Below are positions 50,301-61,459 of a stretch of DNA of 64,000 bases, piece by piece. The stretch covers positions 10,313,212 to 10,377,211 of the forward strand of contig NW_023998414.1 of NCBI RefSeq assembly GCF_014805625.2, written 5' to 3'. The notes under the pieces were generated by a model that did no database searches, was not told the DNA's origin, and was given only the letters and a program-made list of their open reading frames with translations. This stretch comes from Glossina fuscipes (Eukaryota > Arthropoda > Insecta > Diptera > Glossinidae). Each line of letters opens with the position of its first letter. Within the stretch, counting starts at the first letter, position 1. The translations under genes and the position numbers were made by a program.

Positions 50301-51764
50301 CTTCAGGTTAGTAATGAAAAAGAGGCAAAAGTTGTTTGGAGGGACACACTCATAGTACGACATAAATAGAGAACACTTTTGTTTTTAAGAGTGAAATTTA
50401 GATACAATGATAACAGTTTCTATTTACATCCTAAGGGTAATCCTATAGTGTTTGTGCCAAAATGAAAAATCTGCAGAAGATTCTCTTAATAATTGATATA
50501 AAGCTAACTTCTGAGCTAACATTGATTTCTTAGAAGTCATACAGCGATTGTATAATCGAAGGGAACTAATAATAAAACGTATCGCAGGGTGAACAATGGG
50601 GAAAATATATGTAATACCGAGGAAGAAGTTGCAGTGTACCTATAAAGCGTATACGTTCTTGGTCAGTGATGAAATTTCGAACCGATTCGAACATGTCCAC
50701 TTAGCTATATACACGTTTGTTCAGCTGTGTACACCGGCCGTGAAATTGCTAAAATCGCTCTCAAATCTCATCGAAAACACTCCTCATGCTATTGATAAAG
50801 CACATATCAAAACTCCCTGATGCGTCAGACAAACTGTTTGCGATTTTAACATTTTTTTCAGTATATGTATGGTCCACGCCTTAATAAAATGAATCACAAA
50901 TTTTCGGCAACATATCAAAACCAAAACGAGAATGAAAGTAAAGTAAAAAACAACTGCTTGTACAAACATATAAAATCACTTTTATCTAAATTTCCGCATG
51001 AAAATAACAGAAAAAAAAAAACTACGACAAAAATATAAATCGGATTACAAAGTTCTTTATTTTTATATTCATCTCAGGTTGCGCAGATTTTCTATTGAAA
51101 ATTTTTCCTCAGAATTATTTAAGCATTTGTGCACAGAGTTGTCCGTTTATCGTAAGAGAGAAAAAACAAAAGCCTTGCTTTTTACCTATCCATGCAAACA
51201 TTTCATGGGTGATGTTTGTCTTTGATAACAGTTTTTCTATTTAAGAACTAGGTGGCGTTAATTTAATGTTATATGCATAAGATTTTTGTACGTAAACAAA
51301 GGACTTTAGTGGAATACACAATGAAAACATACTAATAGAGGGACAGGTTTTTTTCCTAAAGCAGACAAAAATGGATTCAAGCGAAGTGTTGCTGAACAAT
51401 GAACAGAACAATAGTGCAGTGCGATAGTGTATTTAAATAGGGAAAAGGCAAATCATTTATATCCTCCTGTGGGCAACTGAAGATTCTAAAATGTTATGCA
51501 GATAGGAAGGCAGGATCACGTCAGTATTCCTGCCCTAATTTTCGTTTTCATTGTATCGTTGTGGGTGTGCGCTTATTATATGCATATGAATGGGTTTTAA
51601 GGGATTGCATGATTTCCGAAAGTGACAAGAATTTATTTATTTTTTTTTTTTTCTTTACTTTCATCTTCTCTTGTATTAATGTGAATTGGTCTGATATATT
51701 TGAATTTACTCAGTTTAATTTCCTCTCCGATTTTCATTGGAGGGCAATGATTATAATTTAGACA

Positions 51765-52330
51765 ATCGCGGTAGAAAATTTATTGTTGGAGGTGACTTTC
51801 TTGTCAAGCATCAATAATGGAGATTTAGACTAACAGATCCGAACAGAAGAAAAATTGTGGTAAACTCGTTTAGATCAATTAGTTTAACGGTTATTTTATC
51901 TAAAACATTCGAGACAATCTATCTACGAAGTTCTAGTTTGCAGTTCTGGAGCAAAAACTGGAGGAAAGTGTTCTAAGTCGAATACCTTATGCCATTTCAC
52001 TTCAAATTTTTCCGATTGCATGCAGTATGACATTGTGAATGGTTGAATGAGCCAAAGATGATTCGCCAACTTCCGTTCCCGACGTGTCAGTCTCAAGGAA
52101 GACTGTCGACTTGGACGATAATGACATTTTGCGGTCCATGTTGGAGAGTAGCACAGTTCTAAAACACATTTTGCAGTTCCCGAGGAGCTCGACTACTGAC
52201 TTCGACTACTGAAGAACGCCCCAAGCATCTTCAAGTTCAAATGTTTTACTGCAAACCGCACACCGCACACGTGTAAAAAATCGCTTTTCTGCATATTCGC
52301 CTTAGTTTGTTATGTAAGAGTTGCGGGAAA
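51765..52330 (+). pseudogene. Jockey-like non-LTR retrotransposon fragment (endonuclease joined to reverse transcriptase)
   Basis: Plus-strand translation gives NRGRKFIVGGDFLVKHQ, then WRFRLTDPNRR, the APE-type endonuclease block (GGDFNAKH-x-WGSR in intact elements). Soon after comes SISLTVILSKTFETIYLR, corresponding to the RPISLLP-x-LSK-x-FEK segment of the reverse transcriptase. The two are several hundred residues apart in a full element, so most of ORF2 is deleted. Stops interrupt the frame. Confidence 0.55.
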
Positions 52331-52734
52331 TATAACGGTTACGCCCAATGATGAGAAATATGTAGCGAGCTCTAGTAATTTTCAAATCCATCAGGGTTAT
52401 AGGTTAGTCGCCTATTTGTTAAGAAAAATTAGCTTTGGCGGCAGATAAGAAGGACACGCCTGACGTCTCGTGCTTGCACCGGAAATTTGAAATTAAGTAA
52501 GAGAAGTATTTGATCTCTGACATGATTTGTCCAAATGCCACTGGACTATTTTTTGGACATTTATAATGCTCAACCAGCAGCAATTGGTTTTCGTTTCGCG
52601 AAGGGTCAACATAACGATCATAATGGCACTACTACGAACAGAAGAGGACCATAATTATTTAAAAAAGAGATTAACAATTATATTATGAGCATATTTATTA
52701 CCCGGCATCTAGTAGTGGTGGATACTTGGTATAT

Positions 52735-53645
52735 GAAGTCTGTTGGGATTTGATATAGATCTACATTTTATTATACCAATCGATTTACGCTCATTTTCTG
52801 AATCAATCTACCATTGTCTGTCTATTAGCCCATCAGTATGCCCATCTGAACGTCTGATATTTGTCCATGTAATGTAATGTAAGGTGATGAGCAATCCGTA
52901 CCGCGACCTATAAGAAGATCTATTGTACTCGCTCGTGCCCCTAGCCTCTGTGCTTTAAAGTGTTCGTGTGAAATACTTCTGGTATTCTGGATCCTGCGAA
53001 TGCTCGAACATTCGCACAGGGTATGATGGGACGTTCCCTTCGCTCCTTGGCAGAATCTTTACCAATCGATACCTGAGATGTCAATATATTTCAGGAGATA
53101 ACTGAATGAGTTATGATCCGTGTTAAAGCCAGTTCAGACACGTATGTCGTTCTTTCGTGGTTTTAGTAACTTGTGTGTAACGCAGCAAGATTTGATGAAT
53201 TCTTCAGCTCGCCGTTGTCCTACACTTTGCGTCGAAGGGCTTTGCCGCGATACCAGCCTTGTGATGTGGCTGCTTGGTACGTCACAAAAAGGTATAGCTC
53301 TTCTGGCTACCCTGCTGGCTCGACAATCCGTTCTTTGAATGCCTTCGATATCTGAATGTCCGGGTACCCGTGATAGGTGTACCTCATTGTGCTTCCCTAG
53401 CTTATTCAGGGTGTGAAATCATTTCAGCACAAGCTGACAAATCATTTCATGGCCTTTCGAGCAGCTTGACTGTCGGAGTGAGTACGGATTAGCGCTCTCC
53501 TGCATTGTCTTTTTAAACCTATCTAACTCTCCAGGTGCAATCGATGCAGTTTCGCGTCAGGACGAACGATCTTGATAACGGGACCACTTTGCATATTACG
53601 CTTTATTTGAAGAAGTCGTTATATGAAAAATATAAGGCGTTGTTT
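52735..53645 (-). repeat. Family A repeat split by a LINE fragment
   Basis: Left part 52735-52868 (TTTGATATAGATCTACATTT, TGTCTGTCTATTAGCCC); right part about 53560-53640 (GACGAACG, GGGACCACTTTGCATATTAC). The LINE-derived stretch at 52870-53545 lies between. The repeat's central block is missing, so insertion was accompanied or followed by deletion. Confidence 0.45.
52870..53545 (-). pseudogene. LINE 3' fragment with RNase H-like domain and Cys-rich tail
   Basis: On the minus strand, near 53400-53360, VPGHSDIEGIQR is recognisable as the VPGHSGIEGNE-x-AD motif of RNase H in Jockey/I-type elements. Upstream (about 53500) a shifted frame gives SDSQAARKA, and downstream (about 53020) GTSHHTLCECSSIRRIQ, the HILCEC tail. 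Frameshifts and stops are present. It appears to sit inside a dispersed family A repeat, pieces of which lie on both sides (52735-52868 and 53560-53640). Confidence 0.6.
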
Positions 53646-53924
53646 AATATTTAAAGGTCCGCCTATGTCGATTTCAATGTTTTTGCTGAATTTTTTTTTT
53701 TTTTTTTCATGTTTTAATTTAATTAAAAAATTCTAGCACTCAAAAAAAAAAAAAAAAAAAAAAAATCGCTTCAGAGAAGAAAAACTGTATTGCAGTCTAA
53801 TCGAATATTGCATTGTTATTAAAAAGTCGTCCAGGCCATCATGCACCTCTCATTATAAATATTAATACTTTTAAACATATTACACACATTGTCGTATTCA
53901 AAAAATGATAATCGTTATGTAGTC

Positions 53925-53960
53925 TATAAAATTGAAAGTCTCGGGTAATTTGTTTCTAGT
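53925..53960 (+). promoter_or_regulatory. Putative core promoter of CYP4G copy 2
   Basis: Canonical TATAAAA at 53925-53931, with an initiator-like TTCTAGT whose A (53958) lies 33 bases downstream. This predicts an 87-base 5' UTR. Function is inferred from motif and spacing. Confidence 0.5.
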
Positions 53961-54044
53961 ATTAAGTGAAACGTTGAACTCGATATATTTATTGGATATT
54001 TTTTTGGGGAATTTTGCTTAATATTAATTGGATAGCAATCGATC

Positions 54045-55760
54045 ATGTTGATATCGTCGGCGACTGAGACGACTGTCTCAGCGATTGTGCCAAATCCTTG
54101 GTTAACGTTATTCGTTGGTCTAGTTACGATAGGCGCATTGTATGAATATTGGCGGCGTAATACGCGCGAATATAAATTAATGAAGAATATACCGACATTC
54201 CGGGAAATGCCTATCGTGGGACATGGACATTTGGGTATTGGTTTTAATACGGTAGAGATTGGTTTAAATCTAATTGCAGCCCTTGCAAAATTGGGAGAAA
54301 CAGCCCGTGGAAATTTATTTCATATAATTGCGGTAGTAATTACGAATCCCAAGGACATTGAATTATTTTTAAATGGCCATAAGCACTTGGAGAAATCGGA
54401 TGAGTATCGTTACTTTCAGCCTTGGTTTGGCGATGGTTTGCTTATATCCAATGGCCAGCATTGGCGTCATCATCGCAAAATGATTGCTCCCACTTTTCAT
54501 CAAAGTATATTGAAAAGTTTCATTCCAACTTTCGTTAAACACTCGAAAGCGGTATGCAATCGTTTAAATGAAACTATTGGTCAAGAGTTTGACGCACATA
54601 AATACATGTCAGAGGCAACAGTTGATGTTCTATTGACTACGGTTATGGGTATCAAGACCGAGCCCGAAACTGAAAAGAGTGCTGAATACGCGCAGGCTGT
54701 CATGGATATGTGTCAAATTATACATAATCGTCAGTATAGACCGTTATATCGGCTAAACGCCACTTATAAATGGACGGCAATGCGGCAAAAAGGTGAAAAA
54801 TTGTTAAACATAATATTAAATATGACTCGACAAGTGATAAAAGAACGAAAACTTAACTTTAATGCTGATGAGAGAGCTATTAAGGAGAGATTGGATGATT
54901 CATTATTATCGAGTCGAAAGATTTCGACAGCGAAGAAGACGGGATTGCGGGATGATTTAGATGATATCGATGAGAATGATGTGGGCGAAAAGAAACGTTT
55001 AGCTTTATTGGACTCTATGCTGGAAATGGAAAATGATCCCAATATTGAATGGACCGACAAGGATATAAACGACGAGGTCAATACCATTATGTTTGAGGTA
55101 TTATATTACAAATACTGACACCGATCTTTATATAATAAATATGTGCGATTATGTAATATTTTTTAGGGTCACGATACGGTTGCCGCTGGTTCTAGCTTCG
55201 TATTATGTCTTCTCGGCATTCATCAAGACGTGCAGCGAAAAGTTTATGCCGAACAAAAAGAAATTTTCGGTAATGATATGTTACGCGATTGTACATTTGG
55301 CGATACATTGCATATGAATTATTTGGAACGCGTGATATGCGAGACATTTCGCTTATATCCGCCAGTGCCCGCGGTAGCACGTAAAGTCGAAGAAGATACT
55401 CAATTGGTATCAGGACCTTATACGATAGCAAAAGGTACAACTGTTATAATACCGCAATATTTCACTCATCGTCGTCCTGATATCTATCCGGAACCTGAAA
55501 AATTCGATCCGGATCGATTTTTACCGGAATGTGCAATTAAACGACACTATTACAGTTTTATACCATTTAGCGCTGGACCACGTAGCTGCGTTGGACGCAA
55601 ATATGCTATGCTGCAATTGAAAGTGTTGCTCTCTACTATGACACGACGCTTTGCGATCGTTTCGAGTCGTACCGAGCAAGATTTTCTATTACAGGCCGAT
55701 ATTATTTTGAAATTAGCAAACGGTTTCAATATATCTCTGGAGCCACGAGTCATTGTTTAA
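54045..55760 (+). CDS. Cytochrome P450, CYP4G1-like, tandem copy 2
   Basis: Two exons, 54045-55097 and 55167-55760, with a 69-bp intron at the same phase-0 position as in the neighbours; 548 residues. The N-terminus is shorter and unlike the other copies before ALYEYWRRNTR; the membrane anchor is at about 18-35. Present: WFGDGLL, QHWRHHRKMIAPTFHQSILK, the acidic insertion (GLRDDLDDIDENDVGEKKR), ExxR as ETFR at 410-413, FDPDRFLPE, and PFSAGPRSCVGRK with the haem Cys at 492. The I-helix reads GHDTVAAG: the oxygen-handling Thr355 is kept, but the next residue is Val356 where copies 1 and 3 and Drosophila Cyp4g1 have Thr. Many synonymous differences set it apart from copies 1 and 3. Expected role is the same aldehyde decarbonylation; a changed substrate preference is possible but not shown. 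Confidence 0.94.
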
Positions 55761-55913
55761 AACGATTAAACGGAAGAGATTTCTCTTACTTTTAATTGCA
55801 CATAATCTTTACTTATATTGAGAAGTAATTCACTTTTATAATTTAACGATAACTCGAATTTTTCTTACGAATTATTATTTATATGATAAACATCTCTTCA
55901 ATAGTACTTCAAT

Positions 55914-55919
55914 AATAAA
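55914..55919 (+). terminator. Poly(A) signal of CYP4G copy 2
   Basis: AATAAA 154 bases after the stop; a second one lies near 56061. Which is used cannot be told from sequence. Confidence 0.4.
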
Positions 55920-56145
55920 ATTACAATGCTCAATGAAAAATACCGTTTATCTAAAAATAGATTTCAATTTCATTTTGATTTTATCAAAGAGAAAGGAAAC
56001 ACTTTATGTAAATCATTTAAATTTCTATAAACTAAGTAAATAGTAATCGTAGCTGTTAACAATAAAGTATGCAATGAGAAGACCGCAAGCAGCATAAATC
56101 TGCAAAAGTTAATCTTATTTATTTCTTGTTGTTTTTATTCTTTAT

Positions 56146-56183
<38 letters not shown>

Positions 56184-57140
56184 TATGTATATATATATAG
56201 TATTTTCTTTGCTAAAAGTCCTACTTTTTGCCCTTTACTATATTATAATAGATTTCAAAGTCGCGGATTAATTATTATTAATAATTTCTGCATTTATTAT
56301 TTTGAAAATGGTGAAAAAAATTTCTTCGAAATTGTTCATAATATATGAAAGTAATTATTTATTTTAATGAAATTCATTTATACGTGGTTCGATGGCCAAT
56401 ATAATGTTAAACAGTCTAACTACACTGGTCTGCGGCAAAAAAAAAAAAAAAGAAAAACATTTTTTTTTTTTTATATAATATCAACTTGAGAATAATCTTA
56501 ACTGAACATTGTTTTATATAAAGTTTGGAAATCTCGTCTCTTTCCCAATACTCATCTATTTATTCCTATGTATTCCTACATTTATCCACATGCGTAGGCA
56601 AATGGATAAGGATGGCAATTAATTAAGTCATGGGGATACAGTATACTTGATCGCAGTTGTGCTAAGTATTCGTTCGATGACAGCCTAACATCATATTTAC
56701 TAGGCTACAGTCACTTCCGTTCCGTTACCGTGCTACGGTAACTGATCGTATGTGCAAAGAGTAAGCAAATTCCCTGAGTGATTGTTGATGGATATGAAAA
56801 GCCATCATGTGATTAAATTCAGGTTATTGCAAATACATATATAGTTTGATTAGATAAGAAATTTGCTATGTCGCCTGCACTATTAGAAAGCTTCCGTCCT
56901 TGTCACGTACCACAAAGAGATTGACAAGAGTTTACATGCGTTATATGAGCGTAACATTAAAAATGTTCAAGCTTGTTATGTTACGTAATTGTAAGAGCTT
57001 CATATGGTTTCGAACTTATACAGTATAGAACTTCTTAGAGCCTGGGGCTTACTTTCTACTGCTTGGTTTAACGAAGAAAATTCTCTTCACTATTTAATGC
57101 TGCAAAATGAAATTTGTAGCACTGTGTTATTTCAATAAAA
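55920..57140. other. Spacer between CYP4G copies 2 and 3
   Basis: AT-rich, TA repeats at 56150-56200, homopolymer A and T runs at about 56435-56472. No transposon fragment recognised, unlike the copy 1-copy 2 spacer. Confidence 0.5.
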
Positions 57141-57180
57141 TATAAAAGTAATAAGAAATCAAAGCGTGAATAGATTTCAT
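57141..57180 (+). promoter_or_regulatory. Putative core promoter of CYP4G copy 3
   Basis: TATAAAAG at 57141-57148, with TTTCATT (A at 57179) 38 bases downstream. The spacing is slightly long, so the exact initiator is uncertain. The predicted 5' UTR is about 120 bases and includes a 16-A run just before the ATG. Confidence 0.42.
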
Positions 57181-57298
57181 TTCAAAAAGCTAACTGCAAT
57201 AGCTAACTACGAGTAACTTTGCAAGTTTAGCTGCAAGAAGACCTAGGATATTAAAACTGTGAGAATAAAAAAAAAAAAAAAAATAATAATTTTCAAAA

Positions 57299-59025
57299 AT
57301 GTCGCCTTCAACGGTTAACGCCGAACTCACCGCAGAGTCCTCAACATTTATCTACAGTCCATTATCAATATTATTGATTGCCGTGCCATTAATATTCGCA
57401 TTATATGAATATTGGCGTCGCAATACTCGTTCATATAAATTAATGAGTAAAATACCAACTCTGCCGGAAATGCCAATCATCGGTCACGGTCACGTTGTTA
57501 TCGGGAAAAGCTCTCACGAGTTAACCGAGTACATAATTAAACAATCTGAAATATATGGAAAGACATTACGAGTAAGTTTGGGTCATATAAATGTCGTATT
57601 GCTTAGCGATCCCCGTGATATTGAAATATTATTGAGTGGCAGTAAACATTTGGAAAAAGCATACGAATATCGTTACTTTAAGCCGTGGTTCGGCGATGGC
57701 TTATTGATATCAAAAGGTCATCATTGGCGTCATCATCGCAAAATGATTGCACCCACCTTTCATCAAAGCATACTAAAAAGTTTTGTTCCGACTTTCGTTC
57801 AACACTCGAAAGACGTATGTGATCGATTCAATAATAAAATTGGTAAAGAATTCGATGTCCATGAGTATATGTCTGAGACGACAGTTAACATATTGTTAAC
57901 CACTGCGATGGGTATTAAGCGAGCACCTGATATAGAGAAGAGCTCGGAATATGCTAAAGCTGTTATGGATATGTGTGATATTATACATAATCGACAAATT
58001 CGATTATTGTACCGTTTGGACGCCTTATACAAATGGACTAAAATGTTTGAAAAAAATAATAAATTAATGAACATAATATTAAGTATGACGCAAAAAGTTG
58101 TTGAAGAACGTAAAAGCAATTTTAATGCCAACGAAAGAGCAGTTATTGATAAAGTCGGTACCGTGTCGGGTAAGAAGACGATAAATGAAAAGAAGGAAGG
58201 TTTACGTGACGATTTGGATGAAATTGACGAGAACGATGTCGGCGAGAAGAAACGTTTGGCCTTATTAGACGCAATGATGGAAATGGAAAAAAATCCGAAT
58301 ATTACGTGGACCGATAAAGATATTAGGGATGAAGTGAACACAATTATGTTTGAAGTAAGTTTAAAAAAAAAAAAAAAATTAATATTTATATGACTAAGAG
58401 TACTAAGAGCGGCATGTTAAACTCTTTTCAGGGACATGATACGACGGCTGCTGGTTCTAGTTTTGCCCTTTGCATGCTCGGCATCCATCAAGATATACAA
58501 CAGCGGGTAGTTGAGGAGCAGGAAGCGATTTTCGGTCTTGATATGCAGCGTGATTGTACATTTGCCGACACGTTGCAAATGAATTATTTAGAACGAGTTA
58601 TAAATGAAACATTGCGTTTATATCCGCCAGTTCCCATAATCGCGCGTAAAGTTGAGGAAGATGTTAATTTGGCATCGGGACCTTATACAATAGCTAAAGA
58701 TACGACAGTTATAATATCGCAATTCACGGTACATCATCGAGCCGATCTTTTCCCTGATCCTGAAAAATTCGATCCGGATAGATTTTTACCCGAACGCACT
58801 GCGCAACGGCATTATTATAGTTTTATACCATTCAGTGCTGGACCGCGCAGCTGCGTCGGTCGTAAGTTTGCCATGTTGCAGTTGAAGGTCTTACTTTCAA
58901 CTACTATACGACGATATAAGATATTTTCATCTCGCACTCAAAGCGACTTTCAACTGCAAGGCGATATCATTTTGAAATTGGCAAACGGTTTTAAAATTTC
59001 CATCGTACCTCGTACCAGTGTCTAA
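57299..59025 (+). CDS. Cytochrome P450, CYP4G1-like, tandem copy 3
   Basis: Two exons, 57299-58354 and 58432-59025, with a 77-bp phase-0 intron; 549 residues. ATG follows TTTCAAAA. Present: membrane anchor at about 21-38, ALYEYWRRNTR, WFGDGLL, HHWRHHRKMIAPTFHQSILK, the acidic insertion identical to copy 1, I-helix GHDTTAAG at 353-360, ExxR as ETLR at 411-414, FDPDRFLPER, and PFSAGPRSCVGRK with the haem Cys at 493. All catalytic features are intact. The gene is a mosaic: its exon-intron junction region nearly equals copy 1, while the following exon-2 segment (ARKVEED, SGPYTIAK, TTVII) resembles copy 2. Role by family: cuticular hydrocarbon synthesis in oenocytes. No canonical AATAAA lies close to the stop; ATTAAA occurs near 59115. 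Confidence 0.95.
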
Positions 59026-60589
59026 GAAATGTATTCATTTTTTAATTACTAACACTTATGGTGAAATGATTTACTAACTGTGAACCGTGAAATAAGAATG
59101 AAAATGATATTCAATTAAATTTTTTATTGCTTTTAGTACAAAGTTTACTTATTTGATGAGCATATAGAACTTTGATCAATTTTCATTAAATCTTATCTTA
59201 TTTCGCTTATGCATATCTTTCAATTAGTCCTGGATGCGCATTTTTTTAATGTTACACAAAAAGGATCGATGCCAAGTTGATTACATATCCACGATACACA
59301 CACACACATAAGTATATATATATTTTTATTATTATTTTTTATTTTTTATTTTTATTTTTTTGGCTTATTATATATACAAATATGTGTCTACGTAGCTTTT
59401 AATGCTAAACGCATTTATAAGAATTATTATTAAATAAATCTGCAATTTTCGCACAATAGCATCAGCATTTGTCAATAATTTTTAAAGCTTATCGGTATTG
59501 AGTGTCGCGTAGTTTGGTAACCGCTGTCATAATAAGGTGTCAATTTATGGTAGTGAAAGGACGATAGCACAGGTTATTGCTGTGTGGTTGCATGCATATT
59601 AATATCTTTCAATTTAATTCCTCGAAAATTATGAACAATGCATACTGCATATATATATATACAAAGGTATGCATATTATTATTGAATAGGAAGACTTTAA
59701 CCATATAACATATAACTTAATTTTAAGCTAAAATACCTTCAAGGTTAACAATGTGCCGCTGATGCAATCACATCTTCACAATAAATTGCTATATCAATTT
59801 TGCCAAATCGCGTGGAAATCCTCACAATCAATGCGATTTAATCACATTTTAATAGAAAGAGGCAAAACATATATAGGTGTAGAAAGAAGTAGGTTTTGCC
59901 AATCGATATCGCTTGCTTCCCAAGTTTAAACTGTTTACGGGCTAACGTTAGCAAAGTGTAAAGAGATCGATGTTCATTGATGGTTGAATTGGTTTGAAGG
60001 GAAGGCGGTTGGAAAGTCGTTGATTAAATGTATTGTAAAAAATTTTACTTTGAAAAGCATTTGCCTCCAGCAGAAGCTGCCCATGAAGTGATCTTCGACT
60101 TGATCTGCGACGTATTTTCACACAACTATCCATTTTCGTTTACCACTGGCTCAGATCGATACAGTCGTAGTTAGCAAATTACCGATTCTGCAAAGTTGAA
60201 GATGCGTCAAAATAGGTTGACGCGTCCTTTGTTTTGAAATCATGAAGCTTCGGCCGCGAGGCCGTCCGCAAGCTACCCGAGAAATGTTAACAGACTAAGG
60301 AGTGTGACGCGCGCATTTTTCGCTTATTGATCGATAAATAGATTTGAATTTTGCTAAAACATTGATAGGAGTTTTTTCTACATCCATTACATCCATTACT
60401 CTGTTCATAAACTTCAAATAGCAGCAAAGACGTATGATACCCATGTTTCGCGGAAAAATCGTTTGACAGAGTATATATATAGCAATAACAAATTAATACA
60501 TATGCTGAAAGGTACTTTTAGTACTGCCGGAAAAGGTATACCGTGCATCGAAAATTTGTATTGTCAGAACAAATTATATTCGAGTAAAT
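59026..60589. other. 3' flank of CYP4G copy 3 and intergenic DNA
   Basis: AT-rich with T and TA tracts. A GC-rich patch at 60245-60290 holds a short CGGCC/GGCCG hairpin. No gene seen. Confidence 0.45.
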
Positions 60590-61340
60590 AGGGCGGTTCG
60601 TCAAGGTTGTATGTTGTCTGCTTTCTTTTCTTTTTAACGTCTACTCCAAGGTAGTCTTTGAAGAAGCTATTCAAACAATCAAAACAGGCACTAAGGTCAA
60701 TGGACAATTTGTCGCCAACATCCGACATGTGGATGATACAACTATCCTAGCAGATAATATGCAGGATCTGCAAACGATGGCGCAATTAAGTATATAAATG
60801 ATCAAAGTAAGATCTTCCGGTTAAAGTCAAATAGCAGCAAAATCAAATTTATGATCGCAAGTCGATCGAAAATTCCATATGCAATTCTATCAATGAAAGT
60901 GTTTCCAAGTTTTCATACCGCGGATCCATATTGCACGAAGATTGGCCACAGCGACGTGGAAAGGAAAAGAACAATAGAAATGACGAGAACATCGTATAAG
61001 AGACATGAAAATAATATCAGCGAGTCGGGAATCGAGTTTATCCCCTCATGAACATTAAAAATCAGTGGAATGAAGAGGCTGGAAGCCTTGGAGAAAAACA
61101 TAGTGGACAGATCGCATATCCAATTCTAAAGTCCTGAGGAGAATAAGGTCGGAGCATGAGCTATTAAAGTGGTTTGGAAAAAGCCACAAAGTGCATATTT
61201 TGGGCACATGCTACGCTTATCGAAATTGGACAGGATTGAGAACCATAGGCGAAATTATGCACACAGCAACATAATAATATCATCTCTTATACCCAGTAAC
61301 GGATTGAGGATAAAGGAGAAGAAGAAAGAAAGATGTACGT
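60590..61340 (+). pseudogene. Endonuclease-reverse transcriptase LINE remnant (RTE-like)
   Basis: The frame starts VRQGCMLSAFFSFNVYSK, then VNGQFVANIRHVDDTTILAD with NMQDLQTMAQ: the reverse transcriptase YADD motif changed to HVDD. Further on, in other frames, are WTDRISNSKVLRRIR and ELLKWFGKSHKVHILG, which match the C-terminal part of this LINE type. Multiple stops and shifts show it is long dead. Clade placement is from memory of similar proteins. Confidence 0.6.
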
Positions 61341-61403
61341 ATCCTATGGAATTTTTCGAATACTCCCGAACATATCGAAAGTATATAAAAGTTATTATAA
61401 TAA

Positions 61404-61406
<3 letters not shown>

Positions 61407-61453
<47 letters not shown>
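61407..61453. repeat. Poly-T tract
   Basis: 47 T in a row, next to the end of the RTE-like LINE remnant. On the same strand as the LINE it is T rather than A, so it is not that element's poly-A tail. Confidence 0.95.

Positions 61454-61459
<6 letters not shown>

Noticed and set aside
55093..55440. Frames at the copy 2 intron (plus 55093-55317, minus 55192-55440)
   Set aside because: They cross the intron and exon 2 in wrong frames; the splice-corrected P450 frame explains the region.
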